Of a stretch of DNA of 64,000 nt, positions 8,301 to 16,677 are shown in pieces (the first letter of the stretch is position 1; each line of letters starts with the position of its first letter). The notes below the pieces were generated by a model. That model was not told the origin of the DNA. It was given only the letters and a program-made list of their open reading frames with translations, and searched no databases. Made by a program: the position numbers and the translations under genes. Source of the stretch: Streptomyces sp. Je 1-369 (lineage in GTDB: Bacteria; Actinomycetota; Actinomycetes; Streptomycetales; Streptomycetaceae); the NCBI RefSeq assembly GCF_026810505.1, contig NZ_CP101750.1:7862515-7926514 (forward strand), read 5' to 3'.

Positions 8301-11300
8301 TCCAGCGTCAGGACCGGCGCCCCACCGTCGTCGACGGCCGTCAGGGCCAGCTGATCCGGCGCGGTGCGTGCGATGCGTACCCGCAGACTGTCCGCACCCG
8401 GCGCGTGCACCCGCAATCCGCTCCAGGAGAACGGCAACAGTACCTGGTCGGTGTCGGCGGACAAGGTGACCGCGTCCAGGATCAGCGCGTGCAGAGTCGC
8501 GTCGAGCAGCACCGGATGGACCTGGTAGCGGTCGGCGCCGCCGCTCTCCGCCTCGGGCAGCGCCACCTCGGCGAAGAGGTCGTCCCCGAGCCGCCACGCG
8601 GTGACGAGGCCCTGCGAGCCAGGACCGAAGTCGTAGCCGTACGAGGCGAGTTCATCGTACGGATCCTGCCCGCCGACAGGAGTGGCGCCGGGCGGCGGCC
8701 AGGCACCGCCCAACGATCCGTCCGCGGCGACAGGCCCGGCGGGAGCCACGGTGCCGGTGGCGTGCCGGGTCCAGACGGAGTCCTCGCCCTCACCCGTGGG
8801 CCGTGAGTGGACGGACACGGGACGCCGCCCGTCCTCCGCCACGGCACCGACCGCCACCTGCAGATCCACTGCTCCGGTGCCCTCGTCCCCGAAGGCGAGC
8901 GGCGTGTGCAGCGTCAGCTCCGCGAGCGCCTCGCAGCCGGCACGCACCGCCGCCTGCATCGCGAGCTCCACGAAGGCGGACCCCGGCAGCAGCACCGTGT
9001 CCATGACCCGGTGCTCGGCCAGCCACGCCTGGTCGCGCGGGGAGATCCGCCCGGTCAGCAGATGGCTGCTGCCGTCCGCGAGCTCCACGGCGGCGCCGAG
9101 CAGCGGGTGCCCCGCCGAGGCGAGCCCGAGCCCCGCCGGATCCCCGGCGAGCCCCCGGCGCCCCTCGAGCCAGAACCGCTCCCGCTGGAAGGCGTACGTC
9201 GGAAGATCCACGACCCGCGGCAACGGAACCGCGGGGAACCACCCCGTCCAGTCGACGTCGGCCCCCGCGGCGAAGGCCTGGGCGGCGGCACGGGTGAGCT
9301 GAGCCGTGTCGCCGTGGTCGCGGCGGAGGGTCGGGACGACGGTGGCAGGCAGGTCGGCCCGCTCGATGGTCTCCTCCATGCCGAGGTTGAGGACGGGGTG
9401 GGGGCTGGCTTCGATGAAGAGGCGGTAGCCGTCGGCGAGGAGGGCGTCGACCGTCTCGGCGAAGCGGACGGGTTGGCGGAGGTTGGTGACCCAGTAGTCG
9501 GTGTCCAACGCTTGGGTGTTGTCGAGGCGTTGGGTGGTGACGGTGGAGTAGAACGCGACGTCCGTCGGGACGGGCCGGATGTCGGCGAGGCGTTTGGTGA
9601 GGAGGTCGTGGAGTGCGTCGATCTGGGGGTTGTGGGAGGCGTAGCCGACGTCGATGACGCGGGCGCGCAGCCCGGCGGCCTCCGCGTCGGCGACAACGGC
9701 CGCCACGTGCTCGGGTGACCCCGAGATGACGGTCGAGGAGGGCCCGTTGACGGCGGCGATACTCACACCAGGACGGTCGCCGATCAGCTCAGCGGCCTGC
9801 TCGGCACTGGTGCCCAGGGATGCCATGTCGCCGTGTCCTTGCAGCTGTCGCAGTGCGTCACTTCGTACGGCTACGATCCGTGCCGCATCCTCAAGCGACA
9901 GCGCGCCCGCGACACACGCGGCGGCCATCTCGCCCTGCGAGTGCCCGATCACAGCGGCCGGGACGATCCCCTGATCGGCCCAGACGGCGGCGAGCGAGAC
10001 CATCACCGCCCACAGCACGGGCTGCACGACCTCCACCCGCGCCAGCTCGCTCCCGTCCCCGCGCAACACCTCGCTCAGCGACCAGTCCACGTACGCGGAC
10101 AAGGCCTGCTCACACTCAGCAATCCGCGCCGCGAACACCGGCGACTCGTCGAGCAGCCGAGCCCCCATCCCCACCCACTGCGACCCCTGCCCCGGGAAAA
10201 CCAACACCGGCCCCGCGCCGGAGGCACCCTGTACGGCGCCCTCCACGACGTCCGGTGACGGCTCGCCCGCTGCCAGGGAGCGAAGCCCGGCGAGGAGCGC
10301 GTCGCGGTCCCTGCCCACGACCACGGCACGGTTCTCGAACACCGACCGGCTCTTGACCAGGGACCAGCCCACGTCCAGGGGCGACGCCAGCTGCGGGTCG
10401 GCCGTCGCGCGCTCGGCCAGCAGCGCCGCCTGCGCCCGCAGCGCCTCCTCGCCGCGTCCCGACACCACCCACGGCACCACTCCGGCAGGCGCGTCGGCCA
10501 CGTCCGACGGAGTGGGCGCGGGCTCCGGGGCGTCCGGGGCCTGTTCGAGGATGAGGTGGGCGTTCGTGCCCGAGATGCCGAACGCGGAGACTCCGGCGCG
10601 GCGCGGGCGTTCGCCGCGCGGCCAGGCCACCGGCTCGGACAGGAGCCGGACTCCGCTGCCGTCCCAGTCCACGTGCGGCGTGGGGGCGTCGATGTGCAGC
10701 GAGGTGGGCAGCTGCTCGTTCCGCAGCGCCATCACCATCTTGATCACCCCGGCGACACCGGCCGACGCCTGCGCGTGCCCGATGTTCGACTTGATCGAGC
10801 CGAGCCACAGCGGCCTGTCCTCGGGCCGCTCCTTGCCGTACGTGGCCACGAGCGCGCTCGCCTCGATGGGGTCGCCCAGCATCGTGCCCGTGCCGTGCGC
10901 CTCCACCGCGTCGACGTCGTCGGCGGAGAGCCGTGCGTTGGCGAGGGCCTGGCGGATCACCCGCTGCTGCGCCTGCCCGTTGGGTGCCGTGAGCCCGTTG
11001 CTCGTACCGTCCTGGTTGATGGCCGAGCCGCGGATCACCGCGAGGACCTTGTGGCCGTTGCGCCGGGCCTCCGAGAGGCGTTCGAGGACGACCAGGCCGA
11101 CGCCCTCGGCCCAGCCGGTGCCGTCGGCGGCGGACGCGAACGGCTTGCACCGCCCGTCCTTGGCGAGCCCGCGTTGCAGCGAGAACTCCACGAAGGAACC
11201 CGGCGTCGCCATGATCGTCGCGCCGCCCGCGAGAGCGAGCGAGCACTCGCCCTGCCGCAGCGCGTGCGCCGCCTGGTGGATCGCCACAAGGGACGACGAG

Positions 11301-14300
11301 CACCCGGTGTCGATGGTCATCGCGGGGCCTTCGAGGCCGAGTACGTACGACACGCGGCCCGAGGCGACGCAGCCGAGGTTGCCGGTGCCGATGTAGCCCT
11401 CGACCTCGGTGGGCCGTTCCCCGACGAGCGCCAGGTAGTCGAAGATGGTCAGGCCCGTGTACACCCCGGCGTTACTGCCCTTCAGGGCCTCACGGTCGAG
11501 CCCGGCGCGTTCGATCGCCTCCCATGCGGTCTCCAGGAGCAGCCGCTGCTGCGGGTCCATCGCGACGGCCTCGCGCGGGCTGATGCCGAAGAAACCGGCG
11601 TCGAAGTCGCCCGCGTCGTAGAGGAAGCCGCCCTCGCGGACGTAGCTGGTGCCGCGGCTCTCCGGGTCCGGGTCGTACAGCGTCTCCAGGTCCCAGCCCC
11701 GGTCGTCGGGGAAGTCGCTCATGGCGTCCTTGCCGGCCGTGACCAGGTCCCACAGTTCCTCGGGGGAGCGGACGTCGCCCGGGTAGCGGCAGGCCATGCC
11801 GACGATCGCGATCGGCTCGTCGTCGGCGGCCGCGGTGGTGGCGCGTGCCGCTTCGGTGGACGCCGTGTCGCCCGACAGCTCCGACTGGAGGACGTCGGTG
11901 AGCGCGTCGGGCGTGGGGTGGTCGAAGACGACCGTCGTCGGCAGGGTCAGACCGGTGCTCTTGTTCAGCCGGTTGCGCAACTCCACCGCGGTCAGCGAGT
12001 CGAAGCCCAGCTCCTGGAACGGCTTGGTCGCGGGCACGGCGTCGACGTCCGAGTGCCCGAGCGTGGCCGCCGCCTGCGAGCGCACGTGCTGCAACAGCAA
12101 CTGCCGCTGCTGCGCGGGCTTCGCCTCGGTCAGCTCCTGCTGCAACGACGACGTCTCCGAGGCGTCCTCCTGCGCCACGGGCGCGCTGGCGCGGCGGTTC
12201 TCGGGCAGGTCGGCGAGGAGCGGACTGGGCCGCTGTGCGGTGAACGTCGACGTGAACTGCGCCCAGTCGAAGTTCGCCACCGTCAGCGTCGTCTCGCCCG
12301 CGTCGAGCGCCTGGTGCAGCGCCTTGACGCACAGGTCCGGGCTGAGCGGGTGGAGGCCGAAGCGGCTGAAGAACGTCAGCGCGGCCTGGTCGGCGGCCAT
12401 CCCGGCTTCGGCCCAGGGTCCCCAGGCGATGGAGGTGGCGGGCAGGCCCTGGGAGCGGCGGTGGTCGGCGAGCGCGTCGAGGAAGTGGTTGGCGGCGCCG
12501 TACGCGCCCTGCTGGCCGCTGCCCCACACACCGGCGCCGGACGAGAACATCACGAACGCGGAGAGATCCAACTCCCGTGTCAGTTCGTGCAAATGGAGCG
12601 CGGCGAGCGCCTTCGGCCGCAGCGCCTCGTCCAGCTCGGCACCCGTCACCTCGCCGAGGCCGATGTAGTTCGGGACACCGGCGGCGTGCACGACGGCGGT
12701 GAGCGGGTGCTCGGTGGGTATGCCGTCGACGAGGCGGCGCACCTGCTCGCGGTCGCCGACGTCGCATGCGGTGACGGTGACGCGGGTGCCCAATGCCTCC
12801 AGCTCGGCCGCGAGTTCTTGCGCGCCGGGGGCGTCGGGGCCGCGGCGGCTGGTGAGGTGCAGGCGCGGGGCGCCTTCACGGGCGAGCCAGCGGGCCAGTA
12901 CGGCGCCGATACCGCCGGTGCCGCCGGTGATGAGGGTGGTGCCCCTGGGCTCCCAACTCACCCCGCCGTTCGCGGTGGTGGCGGGCGCGTGCGTGATCCT
13001 GCGTCCATGGACGCCGGAAGGGCGTATCGCGATCTGGTCCTCGTCCTGCGCGGCAGGCGCGGGGGAGAGGGCCGCGGCGAGACGGGTCAGCGACTGGTGG
13101 TCGATGCGCGCGGGCAGATCGACGAGCCCGCCCCACAACCGCGGATACTCCAGCGCGGCCACCCGCCCGAGACCCCAGACCTGCGCCTGCACGGGGCGGC
13201 TGAGGGCATCGGCGGCGCCGGTCGAGACGGCGCCTTGCGTGAGGGTGCGCAGGACGACGTCGGTGCCGTTGTCGCCGAGGGCCTGGACGAGAGCGGTCGT
13301 CGCGGCGAGCCCGGCGGGTACGGCCGTGAACTCGGGGTGCGGCTCCTCGTCGAGCGCCAGCAGGTTGACGATGCCTGCGTGCGGCTCGTCGCCCATCACC
13401 GACCGCAACTCCTCGGCCAGCACGGCACGTTCCACGACGCGCGTGTCGAGTACGTGACGTCGTACCTCGCCGCCGTGCGCGGCGAGCGTCTGTGCGGTCG
13501 CAAGGACGGCGGGGTGCTCGGTGTGCGCGGCGGGCACGAGCAGCAGCCAGGTGCCGCCGAGCTCCGGTGCCGCCGCGTCGGGCAGATGCTTCCAAGTGAC
13601 GTGGTAGCGCCAGGAGTCGACCGTGGACTGCTCCCGGTGCCTGCGCCGCCAGGCCGACAGGACGGGCAGCGCGGGCTCCAGCGCCCCGAGGGTCTCCGCC
13701 TGCCCGTCGATCTCCAGGCTGCTGGCGAGGGCGTCGATGTCCAGATCCTCGATCGCCTGCCACACCCGGGCCTCGACCGGATCGTGCCCACCGCCCCCGG
13801 ACGCCACCGCCGCGGGCGGCTCCACCCAGTAGTGCTTGCGCTGGAAGGCGTACGTGGGCAGGTCGACGGTAGGGGGAGTGGGGTCGGCGGGGAACCAGCG
13901 CCGCCAGTCCACCGCGGCCCCCGCGGTGAACGCCTGCGCGGCGGCGTGCGTGAGCTGGGTGCGGCCTCCGTGGTCCCGGCGCAGGGTGGGAACGGTGGTG
14001 GCCGTGACCCCGGCCTGCTCGATGGTCTCCTGAATGCCGAGGTTGAGGACGGGGTGGGGGCTGGCTTCGATGAAGAGGCGGTAGCCGTCGGCGAGGAGGG
14101 CCTCGACCGTCTCGGCGAAGCGGACGGGTTGGCGGAGGTTGGTGACCCAGTAGTCGGTGTCCAACGCCGCGGTGTCCGCGAGGCGTTCGGCCGTGACCGT
14201 CGAGTAGAACGCCACGTCCGTCGACACGGGCCGGATGTCGGCGAGGCGTTCGGTGAGGAGGTCGTGGAGTGCGTCGATCTGCGGGTGGTGGGAGGCGTAG

Positions 14301-16555
14301 CCGACGTCGATGACGCGGGCGCGCAGCCCGGCGGCCTCCGCGTCGGCGACGACGGCCGCGACATGCTCGGGCGGCCCCGAGATGACGGTCGAGGAGGGCC
14401 CGTTGACGGCGGCGATGCTCACGTCCGGACGGTCGCCGATCAGCTCCGCGGCCTGCTCGGCACTGGCCCCCAGGGACGCCATGTCGCCGTGCCCCTGCAA
14501 CTGCCGCAGCGCGTCACTACGTACCGCTACGATCCGTGCCGCATCCTCCAGCGACAGCGCGCCCGCAACGCAGGCGGCGGCCATCTCGCCCTGCGAGTGC
14601 CCGATCACGGCAGCCGGGACGATCCCCTGATCAGCCCATACGGCTGCGAGCGAGACCATCACCGCCCACAGCACGGGCTGCACGACCTCCACCCGCGCCA
14701 GTTCACTCCCCTCCCCGCGCAACACCTCACGCAACGACCAGTCCACGTACGCGGACAAGGCCTGCTCGCACTCGGCGATACGTGCCGCGAACACGGGAGA
14801 CTCATCGAGCAGTTGGGCGCCCATGCCCACCCACTGCGACCCCTGCCCCGGGAAAACGAGCACCGGCCCAGGACCCATATCGCCCGCGACCCCGGAAATG
14901 ACATCCGCGGTTGCCTCGCCCGAGGCCAGTGCCTCCAGTGAGGCGATCGCCCGGGCGGAGTCCTGCCCGACCACCACGGCCCGGTGCTCGAACACCGCGC
15001 GGCTCGTGGCCAGCGACCAGCCGATCTCCGTCGGATGAGCTGCCGAGTCACCTGCCGCGTACTCCCCGAGCCGACGCGCCTGTTCGCGCAGCGCGTCGGC
15101 CGTCCGCCCGGAAACGACCCACGGCACCACGGAATCCGGGGGCGCCGCGGCGGCAGCCTCCTCCGTAACCGCTTCCTCCCGCGGCGCCTCCTCCAGGATC
15201 AGATGCGCGTTCGTCCCCGAGATGCCGAACGCCGAGATCCCCGCACGCCGCGTCCGCTCCGACCGCCACTCGACCGGCTCGGAGAGCAGCCGTACGCCGC
15301 CCTGCTCCCACTGGACGTGCGGTGAGGGCGCGTCGATGTGCAGCGAGGTGGGGAGCAGCCCGTTGCGCAGGGCCATGACCATCTTGATGACACCGGCGAC
15401 ACCGGCGGCGGCCTGCGTGTGACCGATGTTGGACTTGATCGACCCGAGCCACAGCGGCCGGTCGTCCGGGCGGCTCTGCCCGTACGTGGCGAGGAGCGCG
15501 TTGGCCTCGATGGGGTCGCCGAGCGTCGTGCCCGTGCCGTGGGCCTCCACGGCGTCGATGTCCTCGGCGGACAGGCGGGCGTTGGCGAGGGCGGCGCGGA
15601 TGACGCGTTCCTGCGAGGGGCCGTTCGGCGCGGCGAGGCCGTTGCTCGTACCGTCCTGATTGACGGCCGAACCCCGCACCACCGCAAGGACCTTGTGGCC
15701 GCGACGGCGAGCCTCGGAGAGCAGTTCGAGCGCCACGACTCCGGCGCCCTCGCCCCATCCGGTGCCGTCGGCGGCGGCCGCGAACGGTTTGCAGCGGCCG
15801 TCGGGCGCCAGCCCGCGCTGCCGCGAGAACTCGGTGAACGAACCCGGCGTGGCCATCACGGTCGACCCGCCGGCCAGTGCGAGCGAGCACTCGCCCTGCC
15901 GCAGCGCCTGGCTCGCCAGGTGGATCGCGACGAGGGACGACGAGCACGCCGTGTCGACGGTCACCGCGGGACCTTCGAGCCCCAGCGTGTAGGAGATGCG
16001 GCCCGACACGACGCTGCCGAGGTTGCCGGTGCCGATGTACCCCTCGACCTCACTGGCCGTCTGGCTGATCAGCGTCAGATAGTCGTGGGCGCTGACTCCG
16101 GTGAAGACACCGGTGTCGCTGCCCTGCAGTCCCTGTGGGTTCAGGCCCGCGTGCTCGATCGCCTCCCAGGCGGTTTCCAGGAGCAGCCGTTGCTGCGGGT
16201 CCATCGCGACGGCCTCGCGCGGGCTGATGCCGAAGAAGTCGGCGTCGAAACGGCCCGCGTCGTACAGGAACGCACCGTCCCGCACGTAGCTGGTCGCCGG
16301 GTGCTCAGGGTCCGGGTGGTACAGGGACTCCAGGTCCCAGCCCCGGTCGTCGGGGAACCCCGCGACGGCGTCGCCCCCGTCGCGCACCAGCTGCCACAGG
16401 TCCTCCGCGGACCGGGCGCCACCGGGAAAGCGGCAGGCCATGCCTACGATGGCGACCGGCTCGGCCGACTCCTTGTCGCGGAGCTTCTGGCGGGCCTCGC
16501 GCAGCTCCGCGGTGACCCACTTGAGGTGATCGAGAAGCTTCTCCTCGTTCGACAT
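5381..16555 (-). CDS. Type I modular polyketide synthase, two modules (KS-AT-KR-ACP, KS-AT-DH-broken ER-KR-ACP)
   Basis: A 3724-aa protein; ATG at 16555 after AAGGAG is chosen because it opens a class-1a N-terminal docking coil (EEKLLDHLKWVTAEL). Module 1: KS about 32-452 (Cys204, DTACSSS), AT 564-905, KR 1200-1430, ACP with Ser1520. Module 2: KS about 1580-2005 (Cys1752, DTGCSSS), AT 2117-2458, DH 2483-2755 (His2515, Asp2685), ER-like remnant about 3000-3190, KR about 3250-3490 (Tyr3402), ACP with Ser3573. Both ATs have GHSQG and YASH, the methylmalonyl-CoA signature. The first KR lacks LDD and has Trp eight residues before the catalytic Tyr (A-type); the second has VSD at that place (B-type-like), which suits the DH. 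The C-terminus is a docking domain (ASADEIFAFIDRDLG) and a Gly/Asn-rich tail, with no thioesterase. Predicted unit from module 2: an alpha-methyl olefin, a substrate for the epoxidase encoded downstream. Confidence 0.95.
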   Translation of the reverse strand: MSNEEKLLDHLKWVTAELREARQKLRDKESAEPVAIVGMACRFPGGARSAEDLWQLVRDGGDAVAGFPDDRGWDLESLYHPDPEHPATSYVRDGAFLYDAGRFDADFFGISPREAVAMDPQQRLLLETAWEAIEHAGLNPQGLQGSDTGVFTGVSAHDYLTLISQTASEVEGYIGTGNLGSVVSGRISYTLGLEGPAVTVDTACSSSLVAIHLASQALRQGECSLALAGGSTVMATPGSFTEFSRQRGLAPDGRCKPFAAAADGTGWGEGAGVVALELLSEARRRGHKVLAVVRGSAVNQDGTSNGLAAPNGPSQERVIRAALANARLSAEDIDAVEAHGTGTTLGDPIEANALLATYGQSRPDDRPLWLGSIKSNIGHTQAAAGVAGVIKMVMALRNGLLPTSLHIDAPSPHVQWEQGGVRLLSEPVEWRSERTRRAGISAFGISGTNAHLILEEAPREEAVTEEAAAAAPPDSVVPWVVSGRTADALREQARRLGEYAAGDSAAHPTEIGWSLATSRAVFEHRAVVVGQDSARAIASLEALASGEATADVISGVAGDMGPGPVLVFPGQGSQWVGMGAQLLDESPVFAARIAECEQALSAYVDWSLREVLRGEGSELARVEVVQPVLWAVMVSLAAVWADQGIVPAAVIGHSQGEMAAACVAGALSLEDAARIVAVRSDALRQLQGHGDMASLGASAEQAAELIGDRPDVSIAAVNGPSSTVISGPPEHVAAVVADAEAAGLRARVIDVGYASHHPQIDALHDLLTERLADIRPVSTDVAFYSTVTAERLADTAALDTDYWVTNLRQPVRFAETVEALLADGYRLFIEASPHPVLNLGIQETIEQAGVTATTVPTLRRDHGGRTQLTHAAAQAFTAGAAVDWRRWFPADPTPPTVDLPTYAFQRKHYWVEPPAAVASGGGGHDPVEARVWQAIEDLDIDALASSLEIDGQAETLGALEPALPVLSAWRRRHREQSTVDSWRYHVTWKHLPDAAAPELGGTWLLLVPAAHTEHPAVLATAQTLAAHGGEVRRHVLDTRVVERAVLAEELRSVMGDEPHAGIVNLLALDEEPHPEFTAVPAGLAATTALVQALGDNGTDVVLRTLTQGAVSTGAADALSRPVQAQVWGLGRVAALEYPRLWGGLVDLPARIDHQSLTRLAAALSPAPAAQDEDQIAIRPSGVHGRRITHAPATTANGGVSWEPRGTTLITGGTGGIGAVLARWLAREGAPRLHLTSRRGPDAPGAQELAAELEALGTRVTVTACDVGDREQVRRLVDGIPTEHPLTAVVHAAGVPNYIGLGEVTGAELDEALRPKALAALHLHELTRELDLSAFVMFSSGAGVWGSGQQGAYGAANHFLDALADHRRSQGLPATSIAWGPWAEAGMAADQAALTFFSRFGLHPLSPDLCVKALHQALDAGETTLTVANFDWAQFTSTFTAQRPSPLLADLPENRRASAPVAQEDASETSSLQQELTEAKPAQQRQLLLQHVRSQAAATLGHSDVDAVPATKPFQELGFDSLTAVELRNRLNKSTGLTLPTTVVFDHPTPDALTDVLQSELSGDTASTEAARATTAAADDEPIAIVGMACRYPGDVRSPEELWDLVTAGKDAMSDFPDDRGWDLETLYDPDPESRGTSYVREGGFLYDAGDFDAGFFGISPREAVAMDPQQRLLLETAWEAIERAGLDREALKGSNAGVYTGLTIFDYLALVGERPTEVEGYIGTGNLGCVASGRVSYVLGLEGPAMTIDTGCSSSLVAIHQAAHALRQGECSLALAGGATIMATPGSFVEFSLQRGLAKDGRCKPFASAADGTGWAEGVGLVVLERLSEARRNGHKVLAVIRGSAINQDGTSNGLTAPNGQAQQRVIRQALANARLSADDVDAVEAHGTGTMLGDPIEASALVATYGKERPEDRPLWLGSIKSNIGHAQASAGVAGVIKMVMALRNEQLPTSLHIDAPTPHVDWDGSGVRLLSEPVAWPRGERPRRAGVSAFGISGTNAHLILEQAPDAPEPAPTPSDVADAPAGVVPWVVSGRGEEALRAQAALLAERATADPQLASPLDVGWSLVKSRSVFENRAVVVGRDRDALLAGLRSLAAGEPSPDVVEGAVQGASGAGPVLVFPGQGSQWVGMGARLLDESPVFAARIAECEQALSAYVDWSLSEVLRGDGSELARVEVVQPVLWAVMVSLAAVWADQGIVPAAVIGHSQGEMAAACVAGALSLEDAARIVAVRSDALRQLQGHGDMASLGTSAEQAAELIGDRPGVSIAAVNGPSSTVISGSPEHVAAVVADAEAAGLRARVIDVGYASHNPQIDALHDLLTKRLADIRPVPTDVAFYSTVTTQRLDNTQALDTDYWVTNLRQPVRFAETVDALLADGYRLFIEASPHPVLNLGMEETIERADLPATVVPTLRRDHGDTAQLTRAAAQAFAAGADVDWTGWFPAVPLPRVVDLPTYAFQRERFWLEGRRGLAGDPAGLGLASAGHPLLGAAVELADGSSHLLTGRISPRDQAWLAEHRVMDTVLLPGSAFVELAMQAAVRAGCEALAELTLHTPLAFGDEGTGAVDLQVAVGAVAEDGRRPVSVHSRPTGEGEDSVWTRHATGTVAPAGPVAADGSLGGAWPPPGATPVGGQDPYDELASYGYDFGPGSQGLVTAWRLGDDLFAEVALPEAESGGADRYQVHPVLLDATLHALILDAVTLSADTDQVLLPFSWSGLRVHAPGADSLRVRIARTAPDQLALTAVDDGGAPVLTLESLTVRPVAAHQIAGARTADRDALFRLVWTEAAARADGGGAAVRPAVVAPAGEPLGTGIADALSGAPVRETFAALREGVAGGGEAPDVVLAVCATPGAGGANGFEEDAAGYARLAAVTLLSLLKEWVDDPAFAATRLVVVTRGAVAARPGEAVGDLPGASLWGLVRSAQAENPGRLTLLDVDMDVDMDAAAVAGALAALPGVLGLAEPELALRGGRAFVPRLVRDDASARLAPPVGAPAWRLSGSEGTSVGEQLALVDAPEARRVLEPHEVRVAVRAASPDPGTLGAAGQAVGAGVVTEVGGAAGPVAVGDRVMGLFEAVGPVGVTDAALLTTVPGDWSWTEAAGSLGAYVAAYHVLTDVVLPSGGGPLHVAVETGAVGRAVTRLASHRRVDIVDGAADLDGAADCTLYRDGALVVRRADSSDGGQVVAPPEPGRVREILAELAELLRPIGPAEDVDVRHGGPLVPLDVTAWDVRQAPAAAAAPPTPGTTTVYTLPVAFDPEGTVLVTGGTGALGALTARHLVGRHGARHLLLSSRRGADAPGALELAADLSALGAHITFAACDPGDRDAAAALLESVPAEHPLTAVFHCAGTVSDAVVQNLTAEQVEEVMRVKADAAWHLHELTRDADLSAFVLYSSVAGLLGGPGQGSYTAANAFLDALARHRQDGGAAATSLAWGYWDLDSGMSGRLTDADRARHARAGVVGLGADEGLALLDTAWAGGLPLYAPVRLDLARMRRQAESHPAPALLQDLVRGAGSRGGGGTTVSAGATALRKSLGAMSDAEREDALLDLVCTHIAAVLGYDAATPVNATQGLRELGFDSLTAVELRNRLSTATGLKLPATFVFDHPNPAELAAHLRQELAPRAADPLVDVLAEFERLENSLLSVSSKDGTARAELAGRLRATLARLDVPRETAEEVAEEAAVAARIQDASADEIFAFIDRDLGRGNGHRNGNGNGQSDGQGNGQAVEGQR
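9350..10200 (-). repeat. AT-domain DNA repeat, copy 1 (second module of the large PKS)
   Basis: This stretch is nearly identical at DNA level to 14010-14870 and 19040-19895; all three encode the methylmalonyl AT domain. Differences are scattered and many are silent, so the similarity exceeds what protein constraint requires. Edges are approximate. Confidence 0.85.
12180..12960 (-). repeat. KR-domain DNA repeat, copy 1
   Basis: The KR coding DNA here repeats at 17230-18010 in the smaller PKS, with long stretches identical base for base around the catalytic tyrosine (about 12405-12555 against 17455-17605). Edges are approximate. Confidence 0.8.
14010..14870 (-). repeat. AT-domain DNA repeat, copy 2 (first module of the large PKS)
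   Basis: Second copy of the AT repeat. It includes the same wording for the GHSQG and YASH regions as the copies at 9350-10200 and 19040-19895. The match breaks down before the KS and in the post-AT linker. Confidence 0.85.
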
Positions 16556-16677
16556 CTGACCCAGGCTCCTTGGCGCTACGTGGTGATCGGGGAGGATTGC
16601 GGGCGGGGGTGCGGGTGACAGGACGGGTATGGGGGGATGGGGGGGATGGGGGGTGTGGGTCGGGAGGTGCAGAAGGC

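Noticed and set aside
10556..14941. A 1461-codon open frame on the plus strand opposite the large PKS gene, and similar long frames at 5450-8806 and 15338-16618
   Set aside because: These are mirror frames of high-GC coding DNA. Their translations are Arg/Gly/Val-rich without any family motif, whereas the minus-strand frame gives clear KS, AT, KR and ACP domains.
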